Assembly: GCA_965649825.1 (NCBI GenBank)
Contig: OZ287700.1
Span: forward strand, 930,001 to 994,000
Direction: 5' to 3'
Source: Penicillus capitatus
Taxonomy: Eukaryota > Chlorophyta
Length of the DNA stretch: 64,000 bases
Below the pieces are notes generated by a model. That model saw nothing but the letters and a program-made list of their open reading frames with translations. It was not told where the DNA came from and searched no databases. The position numbers and the translations under genes were made by a program. Below are positions 22,353 to 34,561 of this stretch, in pieces (within the stretch, counting starts at the first letter, position 1; every line of letters begins with the position of its first letter).

Positions 22353-23228
22353 TTCGAACGTCCCTTGCCTCGTTCTGCCTTTTTGTGGCCACAGGCGCTA
22401 GATTGTCTCTTCCGCATTGGCATGTAAGATGTGGTTATTCATGTAAGATGTGGTTATATCTCCCATGGCGATTCAATCATCTCGATACCCCGCCGTCTAC
22501 TGTAGCCTCGAAAACAGCTTTGGTACTCGCATTTGCAATGAGCAATAAGTAGTAAGTTAAACGGCGGATCTGTTAACATTCATGCATAAAAAGCTCCATC
22601 CTCATTCTTTGACAAGCGGAATTGTTCCCGGAACAGAGATGTGTGCAGGTGCCATGAACACAGCATACAGGAGTTCGCAATGTCTTCACAGTGATCCTCA
22701 TTGGCGTTCGCCACAGTCGAAGTCACCATTCTATTCACTGCTCTTCCACAGCGCGTCTAGTACATAATCATCACAACAAAGTGGAAACTACACAGAGCGA
22801 TCAAACTGGCGCGGACAAAATCCTCAGCGTAAATAGACCCTGGGTGGGCGGAGACTTGTTAAGGTTCTCTTTAGATCAAAGCCCATGCTGTATCTCTACC
22901 GAAGTTCACAGAAATAGATGGTACAGCGCACAGTGTCCACAAAGTCCTCAGGAAAATCGAAAAGCAAAAAACAGGCCACGGAATCGCTGATGTAAAGAAC
23001 TCCAAATCGTCGTCCAGCGCATCTCCACTGGTGCCTTTAGTAGTCTCTCCTGCATACGAGAATTGAGAACCATCGATTGAGAGGAAGTAAACTTACTCGA
23101 TAGACAGTGAAGAGCTCGCTGCAACAAAGGAGGCCTGTGCCAGTGGCACGTCAACGTGACATCCGCACAGGGAGTGTGGGAGAGTTTTGAGAGGGTGAGT
23201 GGGCTAAATTGTGTCCAGTGCGGCTTTC
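22353..23228. other. Gene-poor stretch
   Basis: No gene recognised. A short direct duplication of catgtaagatgtggttat occurs at about 22,420-22,457. Confidence 0.3.
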
Positions 23229-23713
23229 GGATCCGACGCGCTGCGCGGACATGCAGTTAGATGGTCCAAGAAGGGACCAGTAGTGAAAAACAGAATGCAA
23301 AATGAGAAAACTAACAAGAAGCAGAAACATAGAATAGGTAAAACAGAGAGACACAGACAGAAAAAAATGAAAGATTTCTCACAAATTCAATAAGAGACAG
23401 CGCAGGTTCAGACAGAAGACAGAGAATAGGAATAGAATGAGATTCATTCAGACTACAGAGCAGACTCAGAAAGAGCCGCAAGGTAACAAAAACTCGCAGG
23501 AAACGGGTGCAAGAAACTCAGACAGGCGTTCACAGGAAAACATAAGTGATGCAAGCTCGGTAAATGAGCTCAAAGAAAAAACACAGAAAACAAAGAGACG
23601 GGCACATATCACACATCAAAAACAAAAGAGAGGCTCCGTGGCATAACGAGGAAGACTGGCATCCAGGGGAAAGAGAGAAAAAGAGAAACATAGAAAAAGA
23701 CGGCCTGGATGCC
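23229..23713. repeat. Purine-rich module, copy A
   Basis: Begins with a GC-rich block (GGATCCGACGCGCTGCGC...) also present at 24,117, followed by about 400 bp dominated by A and G on the + strand and ending in an inverted-repeat hairpin (GGCATCCAGG at 23,658-23,667, CCTGGATGCC at 23,704-23,713). The same order recurs in copy B. Open frames here are low-complexity Lys/Arg/Glu strings and are not called as genes. Confidence 0.7.
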
Positions 23714-24116
23714 GATCCGAAAGCCATGGCCGGAACACAGCCGCACTCCGAGTCTTTGCCACTCCACTGTGGACGTCCAAGCAGATCATCTGCTATCCAG
23801 TTCTTGCGTGCCTGGCAATCCTCCTAAGGACATCGCTGCAGTCGAATGCAAACAAAGACATCTGGATTCGGTTACCTCTATGGTGAACGTTGCAGGAGAT
23901 CGTTTCTGTAGGCCTCTCGTTTGGATTCAGCATCAGACCCCAATCTACAAGAATAAAAGTGAGGTATAACATTTGAGTGACAGAGGGAACATACCTCTGG
24001 CTAGCGGCGCCGCACATTGAAACCTGGCAGAGCACCAGTGACCTCTCCCGAAAAGCAGCCCTGGGAAGAGTAAGAATTCCCAGTGTGATCGGCGAATCAT
24101 CCCTGGAATCGTCCTC

Positions 24117-24685
24117 TGGATCCGACGCGCTGCGCGGACATGCAGGCAGGAGGTCCAAAAAGGGACCAAGTACAGACACATGAAGGCACACCATACGCAG
24201 AGAGAGAGAGAGAGGAAACATGGATAAGAAAGACATGAGAACAGAGACATGAAGGTTTCACAGTAAAACTCAGGCCACACAGAACAAAGAGAGAGCAAAA
24301 GGCGTATAAAACGGAAAAAACATGCAGTCAGGGGACAACGGAATCGGTGGTCGGCACAGAAAGAATAAAGACTCACATAAAGTAGAACATGCAAAACGGA
24401 GATGATGAAGGACTAACTGAGGCACTTGAAAAGGCGAGCCAGAAAAAAGCAAAAAAGCAGTTATACAACGAGGGAAAACTCGAAAACAGTAAACGGGCAA
24501 ATCGGGAAGGATGAGTCTTATCCATAATACGAGCTCGAAAACAGGATCGCACAAGAACTGCAATCAAAGAAAGAAGAAAGAATCACAAGCAAAGTAAGCA
24601 CCGATTCCGTTGCCCAGATCGAAGAAGACGGGCATCCAGGGGGGAAGAGAGAGAAAAGGGAACAGAAGAGACGGCCCTGGATGCC
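24117..24685. repeat. Purine-rich module, copy B
   Basis: Second, diverged copy of the module at 23,229-23,713: the same GC-rich head block, a purine-rich body including an (AG)n run near 24,200, and the same terminal hairpin (GGCATCCAGG at 24,631-24,640; CCTGGATGCC at 24,676-24,685, extendable to 11 bp). The heads are 888 bp apart and the tails about 970 bp, so the bodies differ by about 85 bp. Confidence 0.7.
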
Positions 24686-27139
24686 GATCCAAAGGACTCT
24701 TACCTCAGGTCATCGACCGAATCACGCGGCCGCCCAATGTCACGGTCTCTGCTCTCCCTGTCGCCCAGCCATCCTCCCTGACAATAGCGGCTGCCGCTGC
24801 CGGGGGTGTGGGTGGAGTGGATCATTGATTGCAATGAAACTGTGATCCTAGATTGAGCTGGTCTCGAAGTACGAGAAGGACGCGAAGTTCTCCAAGAAAT
24901 CCTTTCCCTCTGTCTTCGGCAGCTGACGAATGCGTTCTCCACAATGTTCAATGGCTGAAAGGTCATCGGCTTCTGAGGTGTCTGTTCCCGATCCAGTCGA
25001 CACCCGCCCTCAGAGAATTAAGGAAGAGCCTCTTCAGGACAAAGGCTCCTGGAGACTCCTGTCTTTCTGGACCCGACGCTTTTCAACTTTCTCATCTCTC
25101 CTGATCAGACGACCTTGAGCTTGGACGAGTATGTGGAATTCTTTACCTGATGAGGGTCGGTGATGCGGCGGACACGTGACCATTCTGTTCTGTCTTTTCT
25201 TCTTTGCCGTGGGCGATGAGTGCATCGGTCCTTTTATTGCTCCGTGGAAGAGTGTCTGTCACTCTGCTCGACCTCTCGAAGCCAGATCTGTGCCTTGAAG
25301 GCACATCTAGAATGTCCGCCGAGCATTCGGATGGAGGGGTTGCTTCCGAGCTGTAGCTTGAGGATTCGTCCAGTCCATGTTCGAAAAGCACACGATCCAA
25401 ACCGATTTCGCAAAGCCCCGAAAGATCTCGATGGAGCATTTTCAGAAATCCCTATCCAGAGCTGTGCTGCCAGTCGAGATTGGCCTGCAACAGTGGAGCT
25501 TGAATCGGCGATTGGTCTGCAGGAGTGTGCCTTACTGTCGCGTCTGGAAATTGCCCTCCATCTCTAGACACGTGTCGTCCTCTGTCAAACTGGATTCGGC
25601 ATCGTTTTCTGTCGACTGATTCATCTGTTGATACGAGTAGACTGTCCTTCTTCCGAGAAAGAGATGGAGAGAGACAGCACAGTTTCATCCAAAGTCTAGT
25701 CTGGCGTCAAGGAGTGTTCATGCCGTGATCGTCCTTTCCAGCGCCGCTCCGATTCTGTCAGGTGCATCCTCACTCAGTGCCAAGGGGACTGTAGACACAC
25801 CTGAGATGCGTGCATGCCCACTTTGTCGAAGCCGGAGAGGTTTCCGGATCATGGCTAAACTGTAGTAACTCGGACGGATCGACTGTCGAAGGGATTTGAT
25901 GTCCATTCCAGCATCGGGGATTTCATGTTCCTGGAAGTCCTGCCACCCGGCTTGTTATTCGTGTCTCTGAAGTGCAGCTGCCAAAACGCAGAGTCTCTGA
26001 TGTCTTTGAATCCGATCCAGAGAGATTCAGTAGCCGTGGCAGAAGGTGGACCCCTCATTACTCTATGTCGCACCTTGTCTTCTGCAAAACCACTGGCTGC
26101 CTGTAGATGTACCATCGTCGTCTGATAATGCGTCCATCCAGGTTTATGGACCAGATCTCTTTGTTTAATGAGTGCTTTCCGAGTGCTCCGTTCCTCTTCC
26201 GCCTGTCAAGACACTGAGTCCCCCATGACGTCAGTTTTATTCCTTTTGTGCGTTATGGCCTACCGAAGAGATCATTGTCGCTTCTACTCCTTTCTGAAAG
26301 AGTGACTCTCACTCTTACAATCTTCCTGTTGCCCGAGTCGGATTCCAGAAGAGAATCCACAAGTCTCAGTCGCCGGACGATTCGGATGAACTGCTTCTAA
26401 GCCGACCTACAGAAGTCCGGCTTGTCCATCTTCCAGAAGCACGGCCTTCGCACCATTCTAACAGTGGAGCTCTGGAGGAAGCTGATGCAGCAGGCCAGAA
26501 ATGCTCTCTCGACTAAATCATGCCGTTGTCAGTGAAACTGGCGCCAAAACGACTCGATGAACTGCCTGCAAGAGTGTGTCTCGAAGGCTCATCAAAATGT
26601 TGCCTTTTAACTCCTCGCTCCTGACATGTCCTCTTTCGTCAGGCCTGGACGCAATCTCCTTTACCAACTGCTTTCTTCTTCCTTTGGCAGGATGTACCTT
26701 CTGTGCAAGTGAAATGCTTTAGATAGTCGATGTTTATTCGACTCAGACTCGGTCTTGCGGACGAACATTCACTCCATGCTCATCCTTCTTCAATGCAGCA
26801 TTGATCCTGTGAAATGTAGACTCATTTTGCGCTGAGGAGAGAGCAAACATACCTGGAATCAATTGATTTACTATTCGTCAAAGCAAACAGGTCCCTCTGA
26901 TCCCTGCTCCAATTTCATGCATAAGCCATCGATTGAATGGCCCCAAAGAACGTTTAACGTTCCCTCGAGGCACCAAAACTTCTTCTAGTTCTTCCTGCCG
27001 GTCTGCATCCAACAAGAGCTTCTTTCCATGTGAAAGGCATAAGAAATGCATGCGACCTGATCCCTTGTCATCTCGTCAAGCGTGGTATTCTGTAGACCGA
27101 AGACAAAGGGGCAAACTCCGATATTCCTCCATAGCAATC
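24686..27139. other. Long stretch without a recognised gene, up to the visible palindrome limit
   Basis: Several overlapping short frames are open on both strands (for example 25,855-26,115 on -, containing ESLWIGFKDIRDSAFW) but none shows a family signature or consistent splice sites. Position 27,140 is simply where the mirror of the window's right end falls. The inverted arm may begin further left in this stretch; the window cannot show it. Confidence 0.35.
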
Positions 27140-28047
27140 CTGTCTTCTTCAGAGCCAATGACCACTGACGGATGTATCAGTGTCTGATACTGCTGTCATG
27201 CAATCATTCTCATTATTCTCTTCTAGATCTCTCCCTCTCCAACATAGAGGATGTTGCCACTCGATGTCATTGTTCAGGTTTCTTGTCTGTCAAGGTCTGT
27301 GATGATCAAGACCCAACGATGTCGTCGAATCCAGAGTTTCTGTTCCGTTGCATCTCTTCTGCCGTCATGATCACCGCATGTTTGCAAATCCACCATCGTA
27401 TGAGTAGATGGACTGAATCTCCAGGAAAGGACATGATTCTGACAATACTTTCGACCAGAGATCCTTTCTAGATGCAGCCAGACTGCTGTGGATGATTCCT
27501 CCCTTCTTCAGAATCACTCATCTAGAATGCCATGCCTCCCACATCGATTCTATAGGAGACCAGGAGCCTGCAGGTTACCATTCGAGTTTGGATTTCGAGG
27601 GAGTTGATTCTACATTGTTGTTCATGTCGAAGGGCCGTTTGGTCAAGGACATGCTCATATGTCGAAGATGAATCCACAATCCAACTGAAGTTCGGGACTG
27701 GTTCAAATGGGTCCAACAGGATGGAAACTGCGGTATGTGCTGCAGGCTCGCTTCACAAAGTCCTCCTGCAGAAAAGAACGCTCTCAGCATGATATGTCAT
27801 AGTGAAAGGCGTGCTCCGGGGACCTTACACATTCTCTGACGGATAGGAAATATCAAAAAGGATGCCAATAAGCCTTGCAGAACGGATCGTCGAGCTAGAT
27901 CCTTTGTCCGGTACATCAGAGCTGCGTCTTTTTTCTTCAGCAGATCTCTCTGCCAGCAGTCGAGTCTTCCAGCACAAAAATCGCTGTCACTGTCACGTAT
28001 TCACTGCGTCTGGGTGTCTCCTTACCGTGTCAGATAGCGATGCTGTT

Positions 28048-28485
28048 TTACTGAACATTCCATGAAATCACCTCATCGGAGTGGATGAACATGCTTCGAT
28101 CTCCTCTTAGTAGCTGTCCTTGAAATGCAGGCATTAGACAGCGTTGGAAGTACGGCTGTACCTTACCGATGCACATGACGACTGTCAAGCTCATTCTTGC
28201 CTCATCTAACTGGTCGGAGATAACAGAGGATTTCATCCACTGCTCTGGCATGGGCATATCCAACACACAATCCACTTCTTGCAGATCACCAGCCACTTCA
28301 TCCTCTGCTCCAAGAACCAGTCCATCACTCAATCCACCTGTCCACAGAATCCCGTTTTGACCGGATCGACATTCTCTGCCTTCTTCATGTAGTCTGTTCT
28401 GAAACACAGATGTGGAACGAGCAAACGAGCATGCATCTATCTGTACCTTGTTGTTGCTCATTGCGTCGGTCAAGCTGGCTTTCAT
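28048..28485 (-). CDS. Unrecognised ORF in left arm
   Basis: A 145-codon frame (MKASLTDAMSNNK..., ending DEVISWNVQ) is mirrored in the right arm at 62,659-63,091. A stretch of 48 nt starting GTAAGG and ending TTCAAG, with CTAAT near its end, lies inside it (about 28,113-28,160) and looks like an in-frame intron. In the right arm the frame is interrupted by a stop near 62,808. No family is recognised. Confidence 0.3.
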   Translation of the reverse strand: MKASLTDAMSNNKVQIDACSFARSTSVFQNRLHEEGRECRSGQNGILWTGGLSDGLVLGAEDEVAGDLQEVDCVLDMPMPEQWMKSSVISDQLDEARMSLTVVMCIGKVQPYFQRCLMPAFQGQLLRGDRSMFIHSDEVISWNVQ

Positions 28486-29344
28486 GTCATCAACGAGTAC
28501 TGCAACACTTCTTCTGCGTCTTCATATGTGTGCTCTGTAAGCGAATCTGGCATGTCGCCTCATGTTCCAGAAAACCAGTCCATCAATCAATCCACCTCCT
28601 CGCAGACCAGAAAGACACCTCCTCGCCTTCTGCTCCAGGAAAATAAACCAATCCAGCACTCCATCCACCTCACACGAATCCGGACACCTCGCTGTCCACT
28701 ACCGACTCAACAGTCCAGCACGTCGTCCACCACATCGCAGATCCAGCTCCGCCTCATCCTCCGCTCCGAGCCATCCAGTATGACAGCCACCAAACCAGTG
28801 GTACCGTACATCTCGGTGTCCTCTACCTACTCTGAGTCCGATCCAGCACATCTTCCGCCCCATCACAAGAACCGGACATCACACAAGCCTCGCTTCCAGG
28901 AATGATCGAATACGACTGACTGCCACTTCCTCTCAGATCCTGAACCCGCTGCATTCATTGCTTCCATGAACGATCCAAACAACAACCAGCCTTTCCGGCA
29001 AATCCAGGCGTCTCACCAACCACTGTCGCCGCAATCGTTGATTGCATTTCAAAATCCATCCATCCTTCCCAGAACAAGGATGCAACACATGAAGAACAAC
29101 ATCAGAAACCAAAGACACAGACACCAGCCGCCACACGCCACATAGAAACTTGCAGATCAAACTAGATTCCATAGAAAAAGCCACCAGAAACAAGCCCTCA
29201 GCCCGAAAAATGTCAGAGATGACGGAACTATACAAACAATCAGATCGACAATGACTTTCCAGACTTGTCAAAAACAGCAGAAAAAGCAAAACAGTTGGCA
29301 GAAACCAGCACATTGTCAAAACACAGATTACTGGTTCTATTCAT

Positions 29345-29551
29345 CACACTTTCAAATGTGTGAGATTTATATTTTTTTGAATTTTTGATTTTTTTATTTT
29401 TTATTTTTTTCAGAACAGATTACTGGTTCTATTCATCACACTTTCAAATGTGTGAGATTTGTAATTTTTTTTAGAATTTTTGTTTTTTTATTTTTTTTTT
29501 TTTTCAAAACAGAATATTATTTATTCTATTCATCACACTTTAAAAAGTGTG
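29345..29551. repeat. Three tandem hairpins with T-rich tracts, left arm
   Basis: Imperfect palindromes at 29,345-29,362, 29,437-29,454 (cacactttcaaatgtgtg) and 29,534-29,551 (cacactttaaaaagtgtg, a perfect 8-bp stem) recur every 92-97 bp, each within a shared block containing ggttctattcatcacac and followed by long T-rich tracts. They lie just 3' of the 168-residue gene on its coding strand, where the tracts read as A and an AATAAA-type signal (gaataaata) is present. Confidence 0.85.
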
Positions 29552-29690
29552 AGATTTGTGATTTTTTATTTTTTGTGACTACAAAGAAAACACTAGTAAA
29601 ACAAAGGCGATGAGGGCGCGTTAACTGGCGGAATTTCCCACCCTACGAACTACACACAGATACGAAAGAGTTAGAAGAAGAAAAACAAAA

Positions 29691-30503
29691 CTAAAATGCA
29701 GAACTTACGAAATTTAAAGTGTTGCAGTACATCAGGGTATCCGATCCAGCATACCCTGATGTTGACGTCCGCGAACATGGACTAGGAGTTTCCTCCCAGT
29801 CCATGGCATCGTCGTCGCACGTGGGTTCGGAGAACCCGCATGTGGCAGCTCGTGGCGGTGGCTGCGGTGCAAATGGCGGCAGTGAAGTAGCCTGTGAAAA
29901 CAATACAAGTCTTAGAGGGAGATTAACAACGGATGGATGTCTTACCTCGAAGCCGTGATTTGAAACTTCAGACTGCCTTGCGGTCAGTCGTTCGCTCCTT
30001 TCTTGTGCAGAAAGGCGGCGAGGGCGCCTGCTAGCAGATGGATGCCCGGTCTGATCTGCAGGCTGGCCAAACCGGGCACGTGTCTCCTCTTCCCTCGCCG
30101 CCATCTGAGCGGGCGTCTTTGCTCTTAGGCCCCGGTAGAAAGCTTCTTTTTCGGCCGGAGACATATGTCTGAAGCCGTAAAACGTGTTTAGGGCTTCGCT
30201 AAACCTGTTTCGAAGAAGCACACAACACAAAACAGTCAGTAAGCGTTGACAGATGAGGCGGCGGTCGCAGGCAACGACCCATGGAACGAGATGTCGCATG
30301 CAGAACGACAGGAAAGGCGGCCCCGTTTCCGTGCATGCGACGGCCAGAACGGCCAGCGACTCGCACAGAATGCGCGGGAACACGGAAAAGCGACGCGCGG
30401 CTGAGATACCGCAGTGGCGCGTTGCGTCGGCGGCGGCAACGAGGAGAATGACTTACTTGTCCCATGGGTTAGCGCCGCCTTGGTTGTTGGAGCGGGAATC
30501 CAT
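29691..30503 (-). CDS. 168-residue protein of unknown function, left-arm copy
   Basis: Same three-exon structure as the right-arm copy (60,644-61,456). Exon 1 encodes MDSRSNNQGGANPWD; after an unusually long intron of about 252 nt exon 2 encodes FSEALNTFYGFRHMSPAEKE and a basic helical region (REEETRARFGQ, RLSAQERSERLTARQSE). After a 54-nt intron exon 3 is Pro-rich and ends with an acidic patch CDDDAMDWEE. No domain is recognised. The charge pattern (basic middle, acidic tail) would fit a nucleic-acid- or chromatin-associated protein, but that is a guess. The reading frame is intact in both arms. Confidence 0.5.
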
Positions 30504-31939
30504 CTTCTTGAACTTGGTCGCTGAAGGAAACGAGAACCTGGAAACGGGAACGCGAATAAACGCAATGGGCAGATCAACTGGAAGCCGCCTCGGTTGCCGT
30601 TAAACGGTCTGGAGATGCCTGGGATGGGGTCTCTGACCGGTTGCATGACGGACGCATCGGCCAACAGATCCGGGGAACCGTGTGCCGAATCGTCACGACA
30701 CGGAGCAGTCCTGCTGACGTCGTCTGCGCATCCAGACGAACGTCTGCGGAGACCAAGTGAGTTTTGCATCCGGGCCGCAGAACTCTCTTGCGAGGTTCGC
30801 ATCCCTGAGTCGCCCTTGATGAGCATGCCGCAGCCAGAGAGAGAGGAATCGGCTGACAGTTCGGACTCTCGAGAAGAATTCCGAAGATGCCTTGGCGACT
30901 AGGGGGTGTCAACGACAGCACCGGCAAGGCATACGCCACACTCGCCGTCGCTGAGGCCGGAAGTTCCGCTTTCCTGACGAGAGAAGTCTGCCGTGAGGGC
31001 ATGAAAACCGTGAAGTAGCTATCGTTTTGAGGCAGATTCTGGGCGTCTAAGGTGCCTGTGTGTTCTCGGGACTGCGGATGATTCCAGAAGTGATTTGGAA
31101 CGTGGCATGCTGCTCGGACGTGTGCGCGGTACACGATAGAAGATGTGCGAGAGTAATCGTTTACAGATCAGTGTTCTGTCATTCAAGGTTCGGGTCGATG
31201 GCGTGGTGTTTGCCCGATGAAGACTGTGTTTCAGCATCGTGTAGCGATCTCGGCAAATAGATGTATTACCTCCGAGCATCCTTTTATCCGAGATCTAACG
31301 TCCTAGAAGAGTTAAGCTGTGGTAAAACACTTTAAAAAGAAAGTGGCATGGCAATGTTGATATCCCCTAAATGAATCGTTGCGGCTGACACCTGCCTTCA
31401 TTTCGACACGGTAGCTGCGAAGGAGAAAGACGAGGATTGTAAGTGTGAATGTAATAGATCTTACAGGACATTGATGTTCATCTGTGTCACGCGTGTGATA
31501 TTTCAGGATACATTTGTTTAGAGGGTGGTCTCATACTAGTGCCACTTCCTCACTGGATAAAGTGCAGAGCTTCTCGAACATCGATCAGTGATGGATGCAC
31601 ACATGAAGAGAAATCGTCTCGATGTGCAATTCTTAGGAAACTGAGGATAACGAAGCATCGCATTTCAGATTTCCTCGTCGATCTGCATTTCGAGACAACG
31701 ATTCCGTCATCCATACGTGTTGCTGTCTCACAGAGAATGGATGCTGCCTTAAACAACCACTGCGTTTTCCTGCTGGATGTGGTGCATCTGCTGAGATACC
31801 ATGATATATTCCTTCATCCATCCGGGGACGAAAACTTTGCCATTTCTAAGAAAGGTGACAGTTTCGGTAGCCACAGAGGCTTGAAGGTGTTAAGTGTCAT
31901 GAGAAGAGAGATGCTGTTGTATCCACGGCAGACGGCACG

Positions 31940-32700
31940 CTATTCGCATGGTAACAAAAGAACTTCGAACGGCTGTCAGAACTGGATGGAGAGAGGTCAT
32001 ACGAGGAGACCAAGAAACGGGATAACGGATTGGCTCCTTCGATTCCTCCGAAGCGGCGAGCGAGATTTGCGGGAGTACGCTGGAATGGGTCAGTCACCAC
32101 CTCTTCAGAGGTCGTTGACGGCAAAGCCTACGGAATCGGTATATGGAACCGTGAATTCCAGAGACCGTTGATATATTTGTCCCTCGTTCCCGTACGACAA
32201 GGGCCACGATGAACATGAGTTACACCTTAAGACACGCAGCGCGACCGTCGACTTCATACTCAAGGAGGCATTGGACGTTTCAGCGACTCGGAGGACTGCT
32301 TTCACCAGGGGACGGAGTGCTTTGGTCTTGCAAAGAAGTCAAACAGAAGGTATTCGTTGCCTTTTCGGACGCTGGGTCAGTCTGGAACCTTTCGAGAAGC
32401 TGAGTTCTGTCCGTTTCTGTTTATTCATGAAGCTTGGACTGTATTCGTACCTGTTTGTCGATTGACGGAGGATTGACATCCCTAAAAAAAGTGTGCCCTT
32501 GACGCCAGCGAAGGTCGCTGAGTTTCCCTCTAACACTCTTGCCTTCTCTATGGCTGATGGACACTGAAAACGAAAGTGTGAGATGCCGTGAGTGATTGGA
32601 TGCTGAAATGCCAGCGGGTTGCAAGGATGCACTTCGTGACAATGGGCAAGCAGAGCTGGACGGTAGATAGGTGGAACAAAGAGGACAATCGAATCACCCA
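31940..32700. repeat. Segment of the left arm with a third, diverged copy at 46.6 kb
   Basis: Landmarks such as gtttcagcgactcggaggac and tcggtatatggaacc occur here, in inverted form in the right arm (about 58,440-59,200) and again in the centre of the palindrome (46,640-47,400). Blocks such as SMKSTV, SSWPLSY and FAGVKVTL read on the - strand here persist in the third copy (SMKSTV, SSWPLSY, FAGIKVTL), suggesting an ancestral coding sequence, but frames are interrupted in each copy. Probably a decayed gene or transposon fragment. Confidence 0.55.
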
Positions 32701-33371
32701 TCTGCGTAATGTCGAACGCTCGTGATGTGTGGCGAAGAGTGATAGATCGTGGCGATCGTCCATCTCCGTGTAATAACCCCTTTGACTATCCAAAGTGCTA
32801 TTCGAGAACTTTACAACTGTCTCACTTTACAGCTGTGCTGCAGACAGTAACTGACACAGTTCTAGATCGATGTCGATGCAAAAAAGCAAGTGGAGATCTA
32901 TTCCTTCCGGTGTCAAGACAAATCCAAGTGTGAAGGTCGTGCCTCAGTTAGTGGTTCTCACTGGGGCTCTGAACTTCTTCTGCACATTTTCAACAGGCTC
33001 AGTTTCGCTGAAGGAATTTCAAGCTGCTGGTCATCAGGCGGATGGGTTGCCAGACAGCCAGTCGCAAAGATTTCATGCGGTTCGATCCTTGTTTCTTGAG
33101 ATTCGATCTTTCTCTGCGAACCCGTTTCAACTTCTTACAGTCCTTCGTCTCTGTAAACGATTTCTGTTCGGGGAGTAAGTGGATACAGTCAATCAACTCA
33201 GCAGACATGACTTCAATCCACAATTCATCCGTTCAGAATGAAACACATCAACGAGACAGACGTTCTGAGCAGTACTCCCTTCACCATTGATCATGAAAAG
33301 ATCATTAGGCGTGGTCCGGACAAGACTTGGATTGCACCAAGAACTCTTTGAGCAGGAGTCTACGCGTTATC

Positions 33372-33728
33372 TTAGAGAAATCTACACGACCGGCGGCGAT
33401 CAGATACGAGAACGAACTGTTTGGTAGAATAGCCCTGTGACCTTTTAGTTACAAGAAGATCGTTTACTTTCCAGACCCCGACGGACGTGAGCGCTCCTTG
33501 AACACGGTTCAACCTATCTTCACAACGAGCTCTGGCACTTAAAGCAACAGTCCTGCCTTGGAGCTTCAGTCGAAAAAGAACTTCAAGACGGCACTGGACA
33601 ACGCATCTCGACCAAGTAGACTGCCCGTTCGGCACCAGCAAAGAGAAACGTTGTTTCTTTGGCAGACACGTCGCCGAGAACCTCGATGCGGTAAGCAAAG
33701 GCAACGTTCTGAGTAAACAATCCGTCAC
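33372..33728 (-). CDS. Unrecognised 118-codon ORF, left arm
   Basis: Frame MTDCLLRTLPLLTASRFSA... ending RRRSCRFL, mirrored with few changes at 57,416-57,772 in the right arm (for example WKVNDLL versus WKGNDLL). A second conserved frame on the same strand (32,999-33,223; EQKSFTETKDCKKLKRVRRE) lies downstream and may be another exon. No family recognised. Confidence 0.3.
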   Translation of the reverse strand: MTDCLLRTLPLLTASRFSATCLPKKQRFSLLVPNGQSTWSRCVVQCRLEVLFRLKLQGRTVALSARARCEDRLNRVQGALTSVGVWKVNDLLVTKRSQGYSTKQFVLVSDRRRSCRFL

Positions 33729-34561
33729 TCTGTTTCTGCAAACCCAATCGATGCCTACAGTGTAGTGTCAGAAATCACCACGAGTGTCATACGTCAGATA
33801 CTTTGGAAATAGATTGAATCCGTAGCTTGTTTCGAAATCTGCGATGTGCTTGTTGACCAGAGAGTACCCACCACTACGAATGTAGGCCTGCTCTCGCAAA
33901 GAGAATGTAAAGATGCATGCAGCCCATAATATGTGACGGAATGGTCCCGCTAACCTGACGCCTCGACTGTTAATTCAAGAGATGGACAAATCAAAGAGAA
34001 GTAGGACTGCCCCTCTCTCAATTAGCTGCCAGCTTTACTCTTCTGATGAGTGTAAACAGTGAATCTGCTTCTCTTGGACTTCAACCCCTATGCTCGCGCA
34101 GCACTCGCTTTGGCCCTCACAGTAAGTGGCATTCCCAGCCTCGCCGAGAAAACCCGTGAGTGGGTGCTCCGAGAACTGCGACCTTCTGTCACTTATTCGG
34201 CACGATGAGACCAGAACCTGGAACTCGATCAGACGGAAGTGGCGGCTCTGATACCCCTTAGAGCGGGTTATGATGCTCTTTAATTCGCGGCAGCAGATGA
34301 GCTACTTCCGCGATCGCGCGCCCAGACAGCGTCTCGGTTTCGAATTCGTCCCGCATCGCACGGGGTCCATCTCGAATGAGCGTTTCGCTGACGGTAAAGG
34401 GTAAGTCATCACAAACCGGTGAAGGCACTTTCAGCCCAAACGCCGAGCACGCTGACGAACGTCACATCACGCCATATCCTTCCAGCGTCTCCGACGTGTC
34501 GCCGTTTTCGCCAGGCCGGGTTTTCTACCTCTTCCTGGTCTCTCCGACGCTCAAGGCGACC

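Noticed and set aside
23270-24600. Lys/Glu-rich ORFs in the purine-rich modules
   Set aside because: They follow from purine-rich composition, differ between the two module copies and lack starts or splice sites in common.
28528-28905. Ser/Thr/Pro-rich 125-codon ORF in the left arm (and mirror in the right)
   Set aside because: Low-complexity TCCA-rich DNA is open on both strands; no domain or splice evidence.
30574-31134. 186-codon - strand ORF upstream of the 168-residue gene
   Set aside because: The frame is not preserved in the right arm because of an indel near 60,385; at least part is probably intron or UTR. Kept as part of the arm only.
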